A stretch of 64,000 bases of DNA from Alopecurus myosuroides (Eukaryota > Streptophyta > Magnoliopsida > Poales > Poaceae): NCBI GenBank assembly GCA_028641055.1, contig CM054062.1, positions 233,132,376-233,196,375 on the forward strand, written 5' to 3'. Below are positions 44,143 through 56,700 of this stretch, piece by piece; the first letter of the stretch is position 1; every line of letters starts with the position of its first letter. Under the pieces are notes generated by a model. That model was given only the letters and a program-made list of their open reading frames with translations. It made no database searches and had not been told where the DNA came from. The translations under genes were made by a program, and so were the position numbers.

Positions 44143-45794
44143 TGAAGGGAATATGCCCGAGAGGCAATAATAAAATGGTTATTATCTTATTCCTTGTTTA
44201 TGATGAATGTTTATTTCTCATGCTAGAATCGTATTAACCGGAAACGTTGATACATGTGTGCTTAATAAACAAACAATGGTTCCTAGTAAAGCCTCTCTTT
44301 TAACTAGCTCGTTGATTAATAGATGATCAAGGTTTCCTGATCATGAACATTGGATGTTGTTAATAACGGGATCATGTCATTAGAAGAATGATGTGATGAA
44401 CATATACCCAAAGAGAATATAGCAATGCGATCAAGTCATTTAGTTTACATTGTTATATCAAACATACGAAGTAACTTATTCCTTAGACCTTGAGATCATG
44501 TCAATCACTGATACCGGAAGAGTGCATTGATGGCATCAAACGTCACACCGTAACAGGGTGACTATAAAGGTGTCGTTAAGTATCCGGAAAGTATTAGTTG
44601 AGGATCATGGATCAAGAGTGGGATTTGTCCATCCAAATGACGGAGAGATATACTCTGGGCCCTCTCGGTGATATCACATCGAAACCGCTTGCAAGCACGT
44701 GATATGATCACAAGGATGTTTTATCACAGGAACGAGAAAAGAGTACTTGTCGGTAACGAGATTGAACAAGGTATGGTTGATACCAATGATCGAATCTCGG
44801 ACAAGTAAAATATCGCGAGACAAAGGGAATAGTTCACGGCGTTGTTGGTTCACACGATCACGAGAGTCATCGTTGAATATATAGGAGTCATCACGGATCT
44901 CCAGATCCCGCTGTTGATTATTGATCGGAGAGGAGTCTCGATCATGTCTATCTTATTCGCGAACCGTAGGGTGACACACTTAAGGTTCGATGACGCGTTT
45001 GAGAGGATACGGAATATCGAAGAATATTTTGGACAGCACCGAAATTGTTTCGGGGAAAATTGAAATAGTTCAAGGGGTTTTTCGTCGAATGGTTGTTAAT
45101 AGAATTAACAAATGGTTCGAGGTTCTTTATGCAAATGTTTGTTAATAGAATTAACAAATGCTGAAATAAAGAAATAAAAATGTTTTATTGATTTATTAAA
45201 GAAAAACTCTTGGATTTTCTAAGTGGGGTTTAAAGGAAAATGAGTGGGTGTGAGTGGAGTGTCCACTCACATCATGAGGGAAGAGGTGGGGGCACACCAT
45301 GGGGCTGGCCGCACCCCCCTTGGGCTGCCTCCCCCCTCTCCTATAAAAGGAGGGTGAGAGCTCTCCCTCCTCCACACACTTGGCCACTTCCATTTCCCTC
45401 CACCCGCTGCTCCATTTCATGGTCTCCGGCTTGGCGAAGCCCTGACCGTGGGATTCTTCACCACCACCACGTCGTCGTGCTGCTGGAGTTCCGAGGGATC
45501 CTCTACTTCCGCGCCCCGCTGGAACGAGGGAACGGAGGTCGTCATCAACCGTACGTGTGACCGATCACGGATGCACCGCCGGATTGCGGTGCCATCTTCT
45601 CGCTATCGGGATCGGTGTGAGTACGACTACGCCAACAACGAGATTTGATCTCGTACCACTTTGAGTCTTCAAGGGTATGTGTTCTCCTTAACCCTCTTGT
45701 TGCCCGTTGCACTTCGTCTCATAGATTAGATCTTGGCCTTTCGGGTATCTCTCGCGTAGGAAAATTTTTGTTTTCTATGCTACGTTCCCCTTCA
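44143..45794 (+). repeat. Element E 3' LTR
   Basis: A 1652-bp partner of 37387-39036, with a TATAAAA box at 45342-45348. The right TSD cctac follows at 45795-45799. Confidence 0.94.
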
Positions 45795-45799
45795 CCTAC
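45795..45799. repeat. Target-site duplication of element E, right (cctac)
   Basis: Matches 37382-37386. Confidence 0.92.
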
Positions 45800-46920
45800 A
45801 GAACAAATAACTGTAGAACCTACAGTAGCAACAGTAAAGGACCTTGTTTCTGAAAATGTAGAAGAGGGACACATTATATTTTGTGAAGATGCTTCTAATA
45901 TTGTCTCTCATCCTAGTAAATCTACGAAACCTAGTGTTCCTGTGCTATCTGTTAAGATAGGTGCTATTATGGTTTATGTGATATTGGTGCTAGTTCTAGT
46001 GTTATTCCTTATGAGCTTTATAAAGAAATCATGCATGAAATTGGTTCTTGTGAACTTGAGGACATTGATGTGATTATTCAACTTTCAATGGGGAAACTAT
46101 TTCTCCTATTGGTATTGTTAGAGATGTGGAGGTCTTATGTGGTAAAACTAAATATCCTGCTGATTTTCTAGTACTAGTCACTTCTGCTAGTGATACTTGT
46201 CCTATCATATTTGGTAGACCTTTCTTAAATACTTGCGGTGCTGTTATAGATTGTAAAAAGGAGAAAATCCTTAAAAAGTTTGATGGAGAATCTTATGAAT
46301 TTAATTTCTCCAAATTTGCTAGAACACCTTATGAATCTGAATTACCTAATCAGAATTATAAAGTTGAACAATTGGCTGATATTGCTCTTGCTCCTAACAA
46401 TCCTTTGCAGCAATACATGGAAGACCACGAAAGTGATGTCTTTAAGGAAGAAAGGAATGAAATTGATGAGATTTTCTTACATCAGCCAGCAATGATGAAA
46501 CATAATTTACCTGTGGAAGACTTGGGGACAACATTACCACCCAAGGAAGATCATGTTTTTGATTTAAAGCTTTTGCCTGATAATCTTAAATATGCTCACA
46601 TTGATGATAACAAATTATATCCTGTTATTATTAGTTCTCTACTTTCTGATAAAGAAGAGGAGAGATTATTGGGGATATTGAAGAAACATAGAGGTGCTAT
46701 TGGTTATACTCTTGATGATCTGAAGGGGATTTCACCTGCTATATGTCAGCATGCTATTAATATTGAACCTGATGCAAAGCCAGTTGTTGACCACCAATGT
46801 CATTTAAATCCTAAAATGAAGGATGTGGTAAGAAATGAGGTATTGAAACTCCTTGATGCTGGTATTATTTATCCTATTGCCGTTAGTAGATGGGTTAGTC
46901 CTGTGCATTGTGTCCCTAAG
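45800..46920 (+). pseudogene. Element D protease and start of RT, frameshifted
   Basis: The Athila-type coding region resumes after element E. The aspartic-protease motif CDIGASSSVIPYEL is readable at 45977-46018 (DIGA at 45980-45991) but in a different frame from the preceding segment. A frame opening at 46126 then covers the protease end (IIFGRPFLNT) and the RT N-terminus (IEPDAKPVVDHQ, WVSPVHCVPK). It stops at 46920 only because element C is inserted there. In-frame continuation is found at 63604. At least one frameshift makes it non-functional. Confidence 0.85.
46916..46920. repeat. Target-site duplication of element C, left (ctaag)
   Basis: Repeated at 63599-63603. Confidence 0.92.
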
Positions 46921-47397
46921 TGTCGTGGGATAATCGCGGCAGACGTTACCGGGGGTAACTTATCTTGGGGCAAGACGACACTGGTGTTTGGGAGAGGGTT
47001 TAGCTCAGAGGAAAACATGATGATATGCGATCTGGTAGCCGGCAAGCAAGTCGCCGAGTCCCCGATCTCGATATATTAATCTCAACTCTCGTGTTACACA
47101 GGATACTCGATACCTAGCGATATTGCTCGAACTCTTGGATCTCCCTTGGTCTAACCCTAGGGGCCGGCTTATATAATATCCGGACCCCCTGGCCTACTCT
47201 CCAAGGCGCACTCTGAATCCTACCCGGATACTGCTTACAAACCCTAAACTTCCTTATCGGAACCCACAATCCGGGTTACGAGGCCTACGTTCCTGGGCCT
47301 TCTAGAAACCCCTTTATCCTAAGCCGGGTCTTGCGCAGCATCCTTTGGGCCGAGTTACTCCTTGGCGTTGGCCTACCGGGTTATCATCCCTCCATCA
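46921..47397 (-). repeat. Element C 3' LTR (left)
   Basis: 477 bp; on minus it runs from TGATGGAGGGATG to CCCACGACA. A minus-strand TATATAA box lies at 47169-47175. Confidence 0.95.
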
Positions 47398-47412
47398 GTA
47401 GTCCCCAGAATA
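47398..47412 (-). other. Element C polypurine tract
   Basis: On minus, tattctggggactac abuts the 3' LTR; it shares ggggact with the PPT of element A. Confidence 0.7.
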
Positions 47413-48584
47413 GCTTGGGCTTCACGGGATCCTCCTTGAAGCGCTTGCTATTCCCTGTAAAAATATCAGACGTACAAATCCAAAGAGGCCGGGTTAAGGT
47501 GCTTTGATAAACAGCTAGGCCTAACTCCAAGGTGGCCATATAGTAACCCGGCTTTCTCTAGGTCCTTCTTTACTGTTTCCGGGTCAACGCTCTGATAAGA
47601 ATGTCAAAGATCCGGCTTACTTTACTCGATAACTGATCCTGATATTGCAGAGAAGATCTCCTCCTTATCTCTGTCCGGATATCTCGTCCAGCACTTACAG
47701 CATATCTCACAAAATCCGGGCAGATAGCCATTATTCCGAAATTTTCGGTTCCCGCCCGTTGGACTAGGTTTAACCGCCCGCACCCTTATAAATAGGTACT
47801 TAGGGGTTAACCTAACCCCAACGGCTCATTGACCCCTTTTCCTCCTTCTCTTCACTTCCGCGCTCAAGCTCGCAGAGCACCGCCACGGAGACCTCGCGCG
47901 CGTCACCGGAGCCAATCCGCCGCCGGCTACGCTCCGCCACGGCTCGCCCCACGCCGCCGCCAAGATCCGCCACCGCGCCCCTGTCCTGCCCGCCGGGAAT
48001 CGCTAAGGGGCACCAGGATTGTGCTATTTGCCTCCGCCGGGCTTCACTTCAATCTCCTTCAGTAAGTTCCTTGTATCCATCAATTCAACCTCCTAATTTT
48101 TCGATTTACTCTAGATTGGATCTAGGTCAACCCGCGGGCCATTTTTCTTGTCGCGCCGGATTAGGTCGCTTAGAAGCTTGCTAATTCCTCCAATAGCTTG
48201 ATTGATGGTCACACACCACTCTCCTATCATCATTAACCATTAATTTCTCCGTAGAATCGTCCGCAAGTTTTCCAATCTAGATCCATTTCATCCCAATTTT
48301 CCGCGCATGTCATTGACACCCGGAAAATCCTCTTCTTCCGGTTCTTTTGCTTGCAGTAGATACATGGGCAACCATCCGCCTTCCTCAAACACTTTCCAAC
48401 ACGTAAATTCCCCATAATTTCTGTTCTAATTCTTGATACTCGGACAGTCCATGACTTTTTGCTCTTTTCAATGATACCCGGATGATTCTTGGTTGTTTTG
48501 TCTAGCTGATGCCGTTTGCTTATACTCGTATAACTCACGATTTCCGGGTCTTACCTCTTATACCTTTTATCTTGCGCTTTGCAG
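47413..48584 (+). promoter_or_regulatory. Promoter, leader exon and intron 1 of the element C antisense gene
   Basis: TATAAATA lies at 47787-47794 (cccttataaatagg). A GC-rich leader without any ATG runs to a strong splice donor at 48062 (ttca/gtaagt), with the acceptor at 48581-48584 (ctttgcag). The layout parallels element A, where the TATA box also sits several hundred bases inside the 3' LTR. No other gene is seen. Confidence 0.6.
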
Positions 48585-51500
48585 GTTGAACCCACGGCTC
48601 CCAAGGGGCAAGGGAAGCAGCCGGCCAAAACCCGGACGACCCAATCAATATCCGCCAACTGGGCGCGGTCAACAGTCACCAAGGCCAAGCTGGAGGAGCT
48701 GGCCGAGTTGGGGGTGCTCCCTCCTCAGAAGGATATCCACTGGAGGGTGCCGGGCGACGAGACCCGGCCCACTCCTGCCGCCAACGAGGTAATCTGCTTC
48801 GTTGAGCACGTGACCCGGGGGTTCCGCCCTCCGGGTCACCCTTTCTTCCGCGAAGTTCTGAGCCATTATGGCCTCCGGGTGTTCGACATAGGGCCTAACT
48901 CTATGTTGAACATAACCCATTTCATCGTTCTTTCCGAGTCATATTTGTGCACTCCGCCCAATTTGGCTCTCTTTATTGAACTTTTCCAGTGCAAACCGTG
49001 CCGCGAAAGCGGTGACGGGGCACTTCTTACTTGCGGCGGAGTTTCTATCCAGCGCTGTAAGAATTCCCCAATGCCGACTCTTAACTTGAATTCCCACGTT
49101 AAGCATTGGCAACTCACCTACTTCTACTGCCGAGACACCTCTTCACCCGGCAAGAGGAGACTGCCGGGTTACTCAGAAGGGCTCCTTGATATCGCTGAGT
49201 CTTTCAACGCCTTCGCCCCTGACTCGGACAGGGAATCCATTCAACCTCTCTTAGCTAAGATAGCTGCTCTCTCGGCCCAAGGTCTCCTTGGGCTCAACTT
49301 GGTGAAAACTTGGGTCAACTTCCGGATCCAACCCGACTCTATCCGCTCCAAACTAATGTGCGAGTACTCGGGGCACACCACAGATTCCCTCCGATACTCA
49401 TCTAAGGATTACCCGGCCGGTGACACCAACAAGACCATCAAGGGATTCTTGACGGAGAAGTTGGAGGTAATCCAGAATATAGCCGGGTTAGAACCCTTTA
49501 CACGCGAGAACCCAGCACCTGAGGTACAGATCCGGCTCTCATACTTTACCTCCATGCTTTTCTTCCTGATACAGTTGTTAACTCTCGTCTCCGAATTCTT
49601 ATTTCAGGCTGATAACAACTTTTGGAGGATCGAAACTCCCCCTGGCTCAGAAAGCCCAGAGGAGGAAGAAGACGCAATTAACTCTGAAGAAGGTACACTC
49701 CGAGTCTCACTCACTTTCCACAAGCTCATTGCTGCTCGCTCTGTAATTTTTCGACTATATGTCTTGATAACTTTCAGAACCAGAGGACAAGGGTGAAGAA
49801 GAAGAAGAAGCGGAAGACCGGATGGAATCGGCAAACGACGAAGAGGAAGCTGAGCCGACAGTCAAGGTCGGAGCAAAGAGGAAACCCCGAGGGGTCGTTT
49901 TTAAGGTTCCATACCGCCTCCTTACTTCCAAACCATTCTCCTTTGATAACATGCACAAGCTAAACCAAGAGTTATCCGACTGGCCGTACCTGAAGGATTC
50001 GCCCTCGACCAAGCGTAGAATGACTCGGAATTTTCCGGATGAAGGCGCTCTTAACCCGGGTATTTCATCATTCTCAACACGACGCGCCGGTACTCATCTG
50101 ATCCCTTCTTTGAATATCAAAGTTTTCCAGTTTACCCCTTAGTAGAGTAGCTCCACGTCTTACTTGCTTTGGCATTTTCAGCTTTGTCTGGGTCTAGCAG
50201 TGAGCTCCCCTCGGATTACGTGGTGAATCCCGGGTAAGATTCTTCTCCTGATGCTCTATCGCCTTTCCACAATCTTTCCCCAGTCGTATGCTAACTGCTT
50301 ATCTATACTGTTCATAGAGCCACGGTCACTATCAGTGATCAAGAGAATGTGGGGGCCGATGACCCGGGTAAGGATAACCCGACTGATGATACGACTACCG
50401 CAGCTGGCGGCGAAGAACAAGTGCCACCAACAAACTCGGCTGACCAAGAGGCTGAGTACCCAATAGCCTCGCACACACGCGAGGAGGAGGCCGCCGCCTT
50501 GGGCACGGGAGGCGCACTAGAGTCCGATACTCGCACAGCTCAGGCGCCTTCCCCTACCACGGAGAAAAATCCCTCGCCGAGCTACCAAGGTCCCGGGTCT
50601 TCCCACTCAGGCAACGATACCTTCGATCAAATGATGAGCGCTCTCCTTGCCATGAAGGCCTCAGAGAGCAGTATGTTAGAGCGTCTGGCAGTGGAGCACC
50701 AGGTAATCGTTACTTGATATCTAATAACATCCATCTAGTCCCCAAGTTCCGAGTCTAATTTGTCAAAGTTACACTTGGTACTTCTTTCAATACTCGGCTG
50801 ACTGCAATATCCGATTAGTTTTTAACTTTCCATATCTCTAGGCGCACGCATCTCGGTCCGGGGAGATTTTGGCCAAGACCAATCAACTCCTGGACACTGA
50901 GGTTAAGCTAAGAGAGGCGCTTGAAGCTGAGGTGGCAACCTTGAAAAAGGATGTCACAAAATACAAAGAGAAATACACCACCGTCCAAGCCACACTGAAG
51001 GAGCTATCAGCTCAAATTTCCGACACTTATCGTATCCTTGTTGGTGAGATTTTGCTTCTTACCGGTTCGTGTCTTGGTTTTTTGTTTCTTGATACGTGAC
51101 ACCCGGAATACTTTGAAGTGAACTTTGTGTTGTGTCCTGCAGATTCCAATCTTGCTCCCTCGGATGAAAATGATTTCCAAAAGATAATGAACTTGAGGAA
51201 TGTCCTCCGTAGGTTCTGTGCCGGCACTAAGTGGATCCTGGACGTCATTCAATGGCCGACTGAATCGTATCCGGGTATGGAGACCCTAATTCATGCATGC
51301 TCCACTGTTCCTGCATGGATTGAGCTCTGGAAGCGCTCGTCATGCCGGATTGGCATGACCCGGGCCTTTATGCTGGCTAAAGCTTACTTTCCCAAATTTG
51401 AGCCGGCAAAGGTGATAGCCGGGTTTCCGGAGTTCAAAGCGGATGGCACAAGGTTTGGGGCCAAGGACTTCAAGGCCGTGCAGGCTGAGGTGCGACATTC

Positions 51501-51735
51501 AGCGACTACTCTTGCCGAAAACATGGATTTGAATAAGTTTATGTCCCCATACAATGCTAAGGGCAAGGCTGTGATGGAAGACACACCCGTGCCATTCGAT
51601 ATCCTGGAAAGATGGAACGCTGGCTCGGCCAGGCGAAGGGAGGAAGCTGCGAAGAAGGGGGCCGATTTTGAATCAGCACCCACTACTTCTACGCCAACCG
51701 TTCGTCCACCTGTTCGTCCTGATGCTGAAATTTAG
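48585..51735 (+). CDS. Antisense additional ORF of element C, seven coding exons, PF04195-like
   Basis: Exons 48585-49523, 49608-49692, 49778-50059, 50182-50233, 50318-50702, 50842-51043 and 51143-51735 join at GT-AG sites into 2538 nt, open to the TAG at 51733-51735 (845 codons). Exon 1 resembles the exon 1 domain of the element A gene: a GVLPPQKDIHWRVPGDE segment, then FVEHVTRGFRPPGHPFFREVL matching FLAHFERGFGLPASDFLRKFL in A (partial identity). Acidic segments, a short coiled coil (KLREALEAEVATLKKD) and a C-terminal globular exon follow. No ATG precedes the conserved region, either in this exon or in the leader, so the start is lost or non-AUG. Function is unknown and no catalytic motif is seen. 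The joined frame shows selection or recent origin. Confidence 0.72.
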
Positions 51736-52717
51736 GATGATGATGCCGCGAATGCTTTGAATGAGCAAACTCATGATCAAGACCCGGAGGACAAGGTTGG
51801 AGGTGTGGACCCCACCCGGGAGGCCGAGTAGATTATTGTCTGATGTCATCTTGATACTTTGTTTGCCCGATGCCTTTGTAAAAGCAGATATTCTTTTGAT
51901 AGTGCGTATGCGCCATTTTGATATTACCATCGCATTATGTAGACACATTGCGAAACTTTTAACGGCTTCAAAGCCTTTTGTGGCCTTTGGATGGACTTGA
52001 TGCACGTCTGCCTTTAAGCTCGTTTATTCCCGACTTACTTTATGGTTCCATATGTGAGACTCGGTTTCCGGGTCTCGTGGGTTTGACAGGTGGACTTTTC
52101 TCTAAGTCCCCAAGTCCCCAAGACCCGGATGTTTGGGTTTTTTGGGCTTAGTGACTAAGCAACTTTGTTTCTTTTCGCGAAATCCCCAGTCCCCAAAGCC
52201 CGAAATTCCGAGTCTGGGATACGTGGTCTTCCAGAGAGAACAAGTTGTCTTGCGCTAAGCCCGAACCTAGAGCCATTTCACATAGGTATTGAAGTTATGC
52301 TTAATAAACGTTGAGTTTCCGGCTATTAGCCCTGTACTCTGCATAACTTGTGGTTTAGATGACCCTTTTGACTATCTTGTACTATAAGCCGGCTTTCACG
52401 TGGATATCATGTTGTTACATCTATACGAAAACAGGGTCAGGCAAGTCCCATTGGGCTTCATGGCTGATTGTAATCGTAAGCGAGCAAATCATGCCACTTT
52501 AGTGCGAGTCACATCGAGCTTAAGTAAGAAAAGTCAAGAAAATTTGGCTCCTTCGTCCGGTTATAAGATTGCAGCCGTACTCGTTTGCGAGTAATCGGCC
52601 CTTATAACTCATAGGCATCAAGGCCGGGTCTTTGAGTTTGTAACTGTGCTATTCAAGCAATCAGCCCTCAAGACCTAGATATTACCTTTAGCTGTACGTT
52701 CCGTGGAAAGCGAGCGA
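51736..52717. other. Spacer of element C between antisense gene and Helitron-like insertion
   Basis: No gene is supported. It holds the presumed 3' UTR of the antisense gene and repeated agtccccaag / acccgg words (52100-52210) like those of the PPT and LTR. It would be the post-pol leader on the minus strand. Confidence 0.5.
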
Positions 52718-52739
52718 TCTCAGAGCTTTGGGTCCGTAT

Positions 52740-53420
52740 GTGAGTCTGCGCGTGGGCCTTCGTTTCTTTTCTGTGCTGCGTGTGGCCCGTGGCGTCTTTC
52801 TCTCTCCCGAACCTTGACTTATCTCTTCGCGTCTCTCATCTCATCTCTCTCTCCTGGGTCCTAGCGATGGCGGCGGCGGAGCATACGGTGGGGCAGGTGA
52901 GGGGGGATGACGAGGGATGGCAAGGGCGTCCTCTCCTCTCCCCTTGGATCCCTCTCAAGTTTGTCTCTCTTTCCTCCCCCTTTGTGTGAGTGCAAGGAGG
53001 ACGCAAGCAAGATGGGAGGGCAGGGTCAATAGGTGCGGCGCTCGATCTGGACACTGTCATGTGCTTCTTCTTCCACCACAACGCTGCTCAATCCGTGCGG
53101 GGAAGATCAGGTCGACGACGCCTAGACGCCGCACCAGCTATGGGAGGAGACCGGTGGGATGGGGATCCTACCGACGCTTGACTCCGAGGTGCTGCAGCGC
53201 TGGGCATGGTGGCAGGCACAGAAGGAAGCTTGCATCAGGCTGCCCTCCACCACTTCCTTGTCGGCCACGGTGCCGCCGCGTGCTCTGTCGCTTCCGCCCT
53301 TAGGATGCCACGGATTCTCCCGCAGATGCAGGCACGAGGCTATTTCTTTGTTTCCTGTCTAATCCTTCCCCGTTGGATCTGGCTGCCCTATTTTCCTTTA
53401 TCTGATTCTTCAAATTAGGA
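52740..53420 (+). pseudogene. Gene-like 5' region captured in the Helitron-like insertion
   Basis: A pyrimidine-rich leader (ttctctctcccg...tcatctctctctcc) precedes ATG 52867 and a 30-nt exon candidate (MAAAEHTVGQ) that ends at a GTGAGG donor. GC-rich sequence follows to about 53330. It looks like promoter, 5' UTR and first exon of a host gene, but I cannot name the gene. Later frames do not join into a long protein. Confidence 0.35.
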
Positions 53421-53637
53421 AAATTGTTATCTACAGATTTCAGGTTAAAAAAAGTATCCTTAGCTTGGAATTGTTGGACCGTTTATTCTTAGATATAGTT
53501 TTGTTTTGCCTTCAGATTTTGTTTGTGAGAAATTGTTGCACATACTCATACCAGATTATGCATGCAGGACCCTCAATTTGCTAAAGATGAATTTGCTATA
53601 TATGACATGAGTCATAAGTGTAAAGGTGGTCTTTGAA

Positions 53638-53763
53638 ATGCCCAATCCAGCTCCAGTGGTTCTCTCCAAGGGCAAGACCTTTGAGTCACTTGATTTGGAT
53701 GGTACTCTCTCTACATGGTTGTCTGAAGAAGATATTTCCTCCATACGGATCTTAAGAAGATAG
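53638..53763 (+). pseudogene. Exon-like fragment, unidentified
   Basis: A 41-codon frame from ATG to TAG (MPNPAPVVLSKGKTF, then DLDGTLSTWLSEEDISS) has amino-acid composition typical of a real protein, in otherwise AT-rich intron-like sequence. I do not recognise the family. Confidence 0.3.
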
Positions 53764-56700
53764 GCTTCGTCGATGCAGTCGTCTGTCGTCCACGTCACGG
53801 ACGACATCAATGAGTAGTTCTTGTCGGAGGTAAGCATCTCTCGCTAAGAATTATGAACAAATTTCAGTTTCTGCTACAGTGCTACCTGAGGTGGTTGAGT
53901 TCTCAAGATAATGTTAGTAATTTCGAGTTATCTTAGATTCAATTGATTTTTTACATTGGATCTTGGAATTAGAGCCTGACCAACAACTTCTGAAATCAAA
54001 CCTCTTTGTGTTTCCCGTTGAGTAGTTTAATTTTCTTGAATTGGTGAAAAACTGAGCTGTCAAATTGCAAGGAGGTTGAGATTTGTGCAAAGCTAACAAG
54101 AAATGATCTCTTCCTAAAGAAACTGCCTAGAAGATATATGTGCATGTCTATTTTTTGTTCTGTAGGTGGATGTCAATTTCCATGTTTTTAGAAATTTATT
54201 TGTGCATTGGTATTTACACGGGTCGGTAGGTTGTAGCATAATAAATTAATCTAAAGTTTGCTTAAATTTGTTGATATGTAACTTACCTTGAAGCTCTTAT
54301 TTCGAATTCTGTGTTTCAGTTAAGAATAGCAGTGTATCAATTTTCATAATCATGTAAGTTAATTGTCAGTGGCGATAAAGAATGCTACCTTAAGCATAGC
54401 TGGACAAAACTTAATTGTCAGTGGCGGTAAAAGAGCTCGCCGAGCCAATCGTGAAGGTTGTTAGCTGAAGGTGCGCTAAACATCCAGTTTTTTTCTGGTA
54501 TGAAGTATGTGATGGCAGGTTTGTCCGATTGTCGAGCTGAAGTTAGTATGTTGGCGTATTACTGTTACCAATGTCCGTATAGGAAGTGAAAAGTATGATA
54601 TTGTTCTGCTTCAATAGACAATCTGAACAATTTGTTATTAGTTTTTGTTTTTAACTACGGGCCTATCCACCGGCACTATTTGGAGTGTCTTTCTATTATA
54701 GGAAACAAGCTTGTGAATTTCAATCTTTGTATTCCTCGCCAAGTCACGAGGTGCGATACTTCTTCATTGCTGTAGTTTTAGATGTGTCTTAGATGTGTCT
54801 GAATTTGGGAAAGCTGCATGGGACACTGAGCAATTTATTAAATCCTCGCTTTATCCCCGATTCACAACGCTCAAGAGATTTTAGTATGACTGATTGTACA
54901 TATTTGCATCATATATTCATAACCAAATTAATGCAGGGAATTATTGAAGTGCTCTTCCTGTGACTTGATGATAGATTGTTGCTAAATTTTACACCGAAGA
55001 ATTATTTTAGTTTTTACTTTATATTTCAGTTAGTACTATCCCTCAGGCATGTCTCTATCTAGCCTCTTTTATTGAGAACTTATGGTGGTTTCTTCTTGCA
55101 TGGATCTCTGCATCCTTACATATTTGCATCGTATATTCATGAACAAATTGAAAATAGAAATATTGAAGTCTCTTCTCCTGACTCAGTTACATATCTTTAC
55201 TAAATTTTAGAGTGAAATTTTATTTCATTTCTACTTAATATTTTAGTTAATGCTCTCCAGCGGGCTGGTCTGTCTAGCCATTTTATTGAAAACTTTTGAC
55301 AGATTCATCCCTTCGTTATTCTTCTGGCAAAAGTCTTATGACATCGTCTCATCGGCACCAACTTCTCGAGCTTTTCGTGGGATGTGCCAGCATTTAAAAG
55401 CTTTGCGCACAAATGTGCTAGGTGCCACACACATTCTTATTTTACTATGGATCATGAGTTGTGTTTTCTCTGTTGAGTTTTTGTACTGATTTGTGGTAGA
55501 ATTTTTTTACAGTTATATTATATTCATAATTATGCTGCACATGGTCTTATTTTGTCTTTTTTGGGGGTAATGGTCTTATTTTGTCGTATAGCATCAGTTG
55601 TGTTTTCTCAATTTTTTTTAACATGTTTATCATGGATTTGTTTTACTGCTATAAAAAACAAGAACGCGGATTCTGGACAGAAAAATGTGATCCTGGCACA
55701 GCCAGCTATCCTTGTGTTTTTTTTTGCAGGTAAAAATTTGGGCTGTTTAATCAAGGATCAAATATATTTTCGTTAATTTATTATAGGACACATTGCAGGA
55801 AAAAAATACATGAAGAATGCATGGATAGAACGATTTCTATTTCGTTATTATATTGAGACCTAATTTGCTTAGTTTGCAATGTAGAATACATTTTACTAAT
55901 AACCATCTTCCATTGTACTTAGCACATCTCTTATCATTTTTCTTAGTCAATACATGGGAGCATCGGTGAAAGTAAATATTTTATTAGCTTTAGATCACAG
56001 AAGCATACATGACTGCGACTACTATTTTGTACTTTGCAAGACTGCAAGTTTAGCTTCTACTTAGTGTGCCAAGATAGTTGACATGCTTGCAGATATAGCC
56101 TGCCTACTTAGTGTGTTCCTTATTGTGTGCTGATTGATAGATCTAGAGTGTAAACGAAGAAGATGTCCAATGTATGTTTCCTTGATAAAGTAATATTTTT
56201 TGTGTTTCCCTTCACCTTGGGGTCTGGACCATGCACTAAATAAACCTAGATGTGGTTGATTCAACTACTAATAATTTGTTAAATTTGTACAGAGTATCAC
56301 TATCTTAGTTGTAAAACAAAATTACGTGATTTATATGTATTTGAATGTATGATACATGCCCAAGTGAAGATGGCACTTGACAGGTTCAATTTTAGAACAC
56401 CTTCAGAATTATTACCTATTTGGGAATTTTTCCTACAAAGCAGTTAGGAAGAAGTGCGGCGGCAAGCTTCCTCGAACTGGGAAAATATAAAAAACAAGAG
56501 ACAAAATTACTGAATCATTTGTACAAACATCATGACTTTTATATTCGTGGAGGAATAACTAGCCGTGCTTATACCAGTAGAGAATTTCTCTTACAGTAAG
56601 TAACTGAGATTTTGATTTCTCGATGGTTAGCTAAAAATAGGGTCTTCTCTCTCTCCCCGGGTTCCTCCCTCTCGATATGATGCTCTTCTCTATTGTATCT

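Larger units (their letters stand above)
37387..45794 (+). mobile_element. Element E: Angela/BARE-like Copia with intact LTRs and decayed interior
   Basis: This is an 8.4-kb element with LTRs of 1650 and 1652 bp, Met-tRNA PBS, PPT and 5-bp TSD. The LTR opening (tgaagggaatatgccc, then gaggcaataataaaatgg) is close to that of Angela/BARE-type elements of Triticeae. By hand I count about 18 substitutions and two 1-base indels between LTRs (about 1.1%). The 5.1-kb interior has roughly the length of an autonomous interior but no open frame above 90 codons. It looks like a non-autonomous derivative moved by a relative. Confidence 0.9.

Noticed and set aside
45645..46073. A 142-codon frame starting in the LTR of element E
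   Set aside because: It is a chance fusion of LTR end and element D protease in a shifted frame; the true protease motif is read in another frame.
53556..53837. A 93-codon minus frame in the Helitron-like region
   Set aside because: Opposes the more plausible plus-strand exon-like fragment and shows no recognisable motif.
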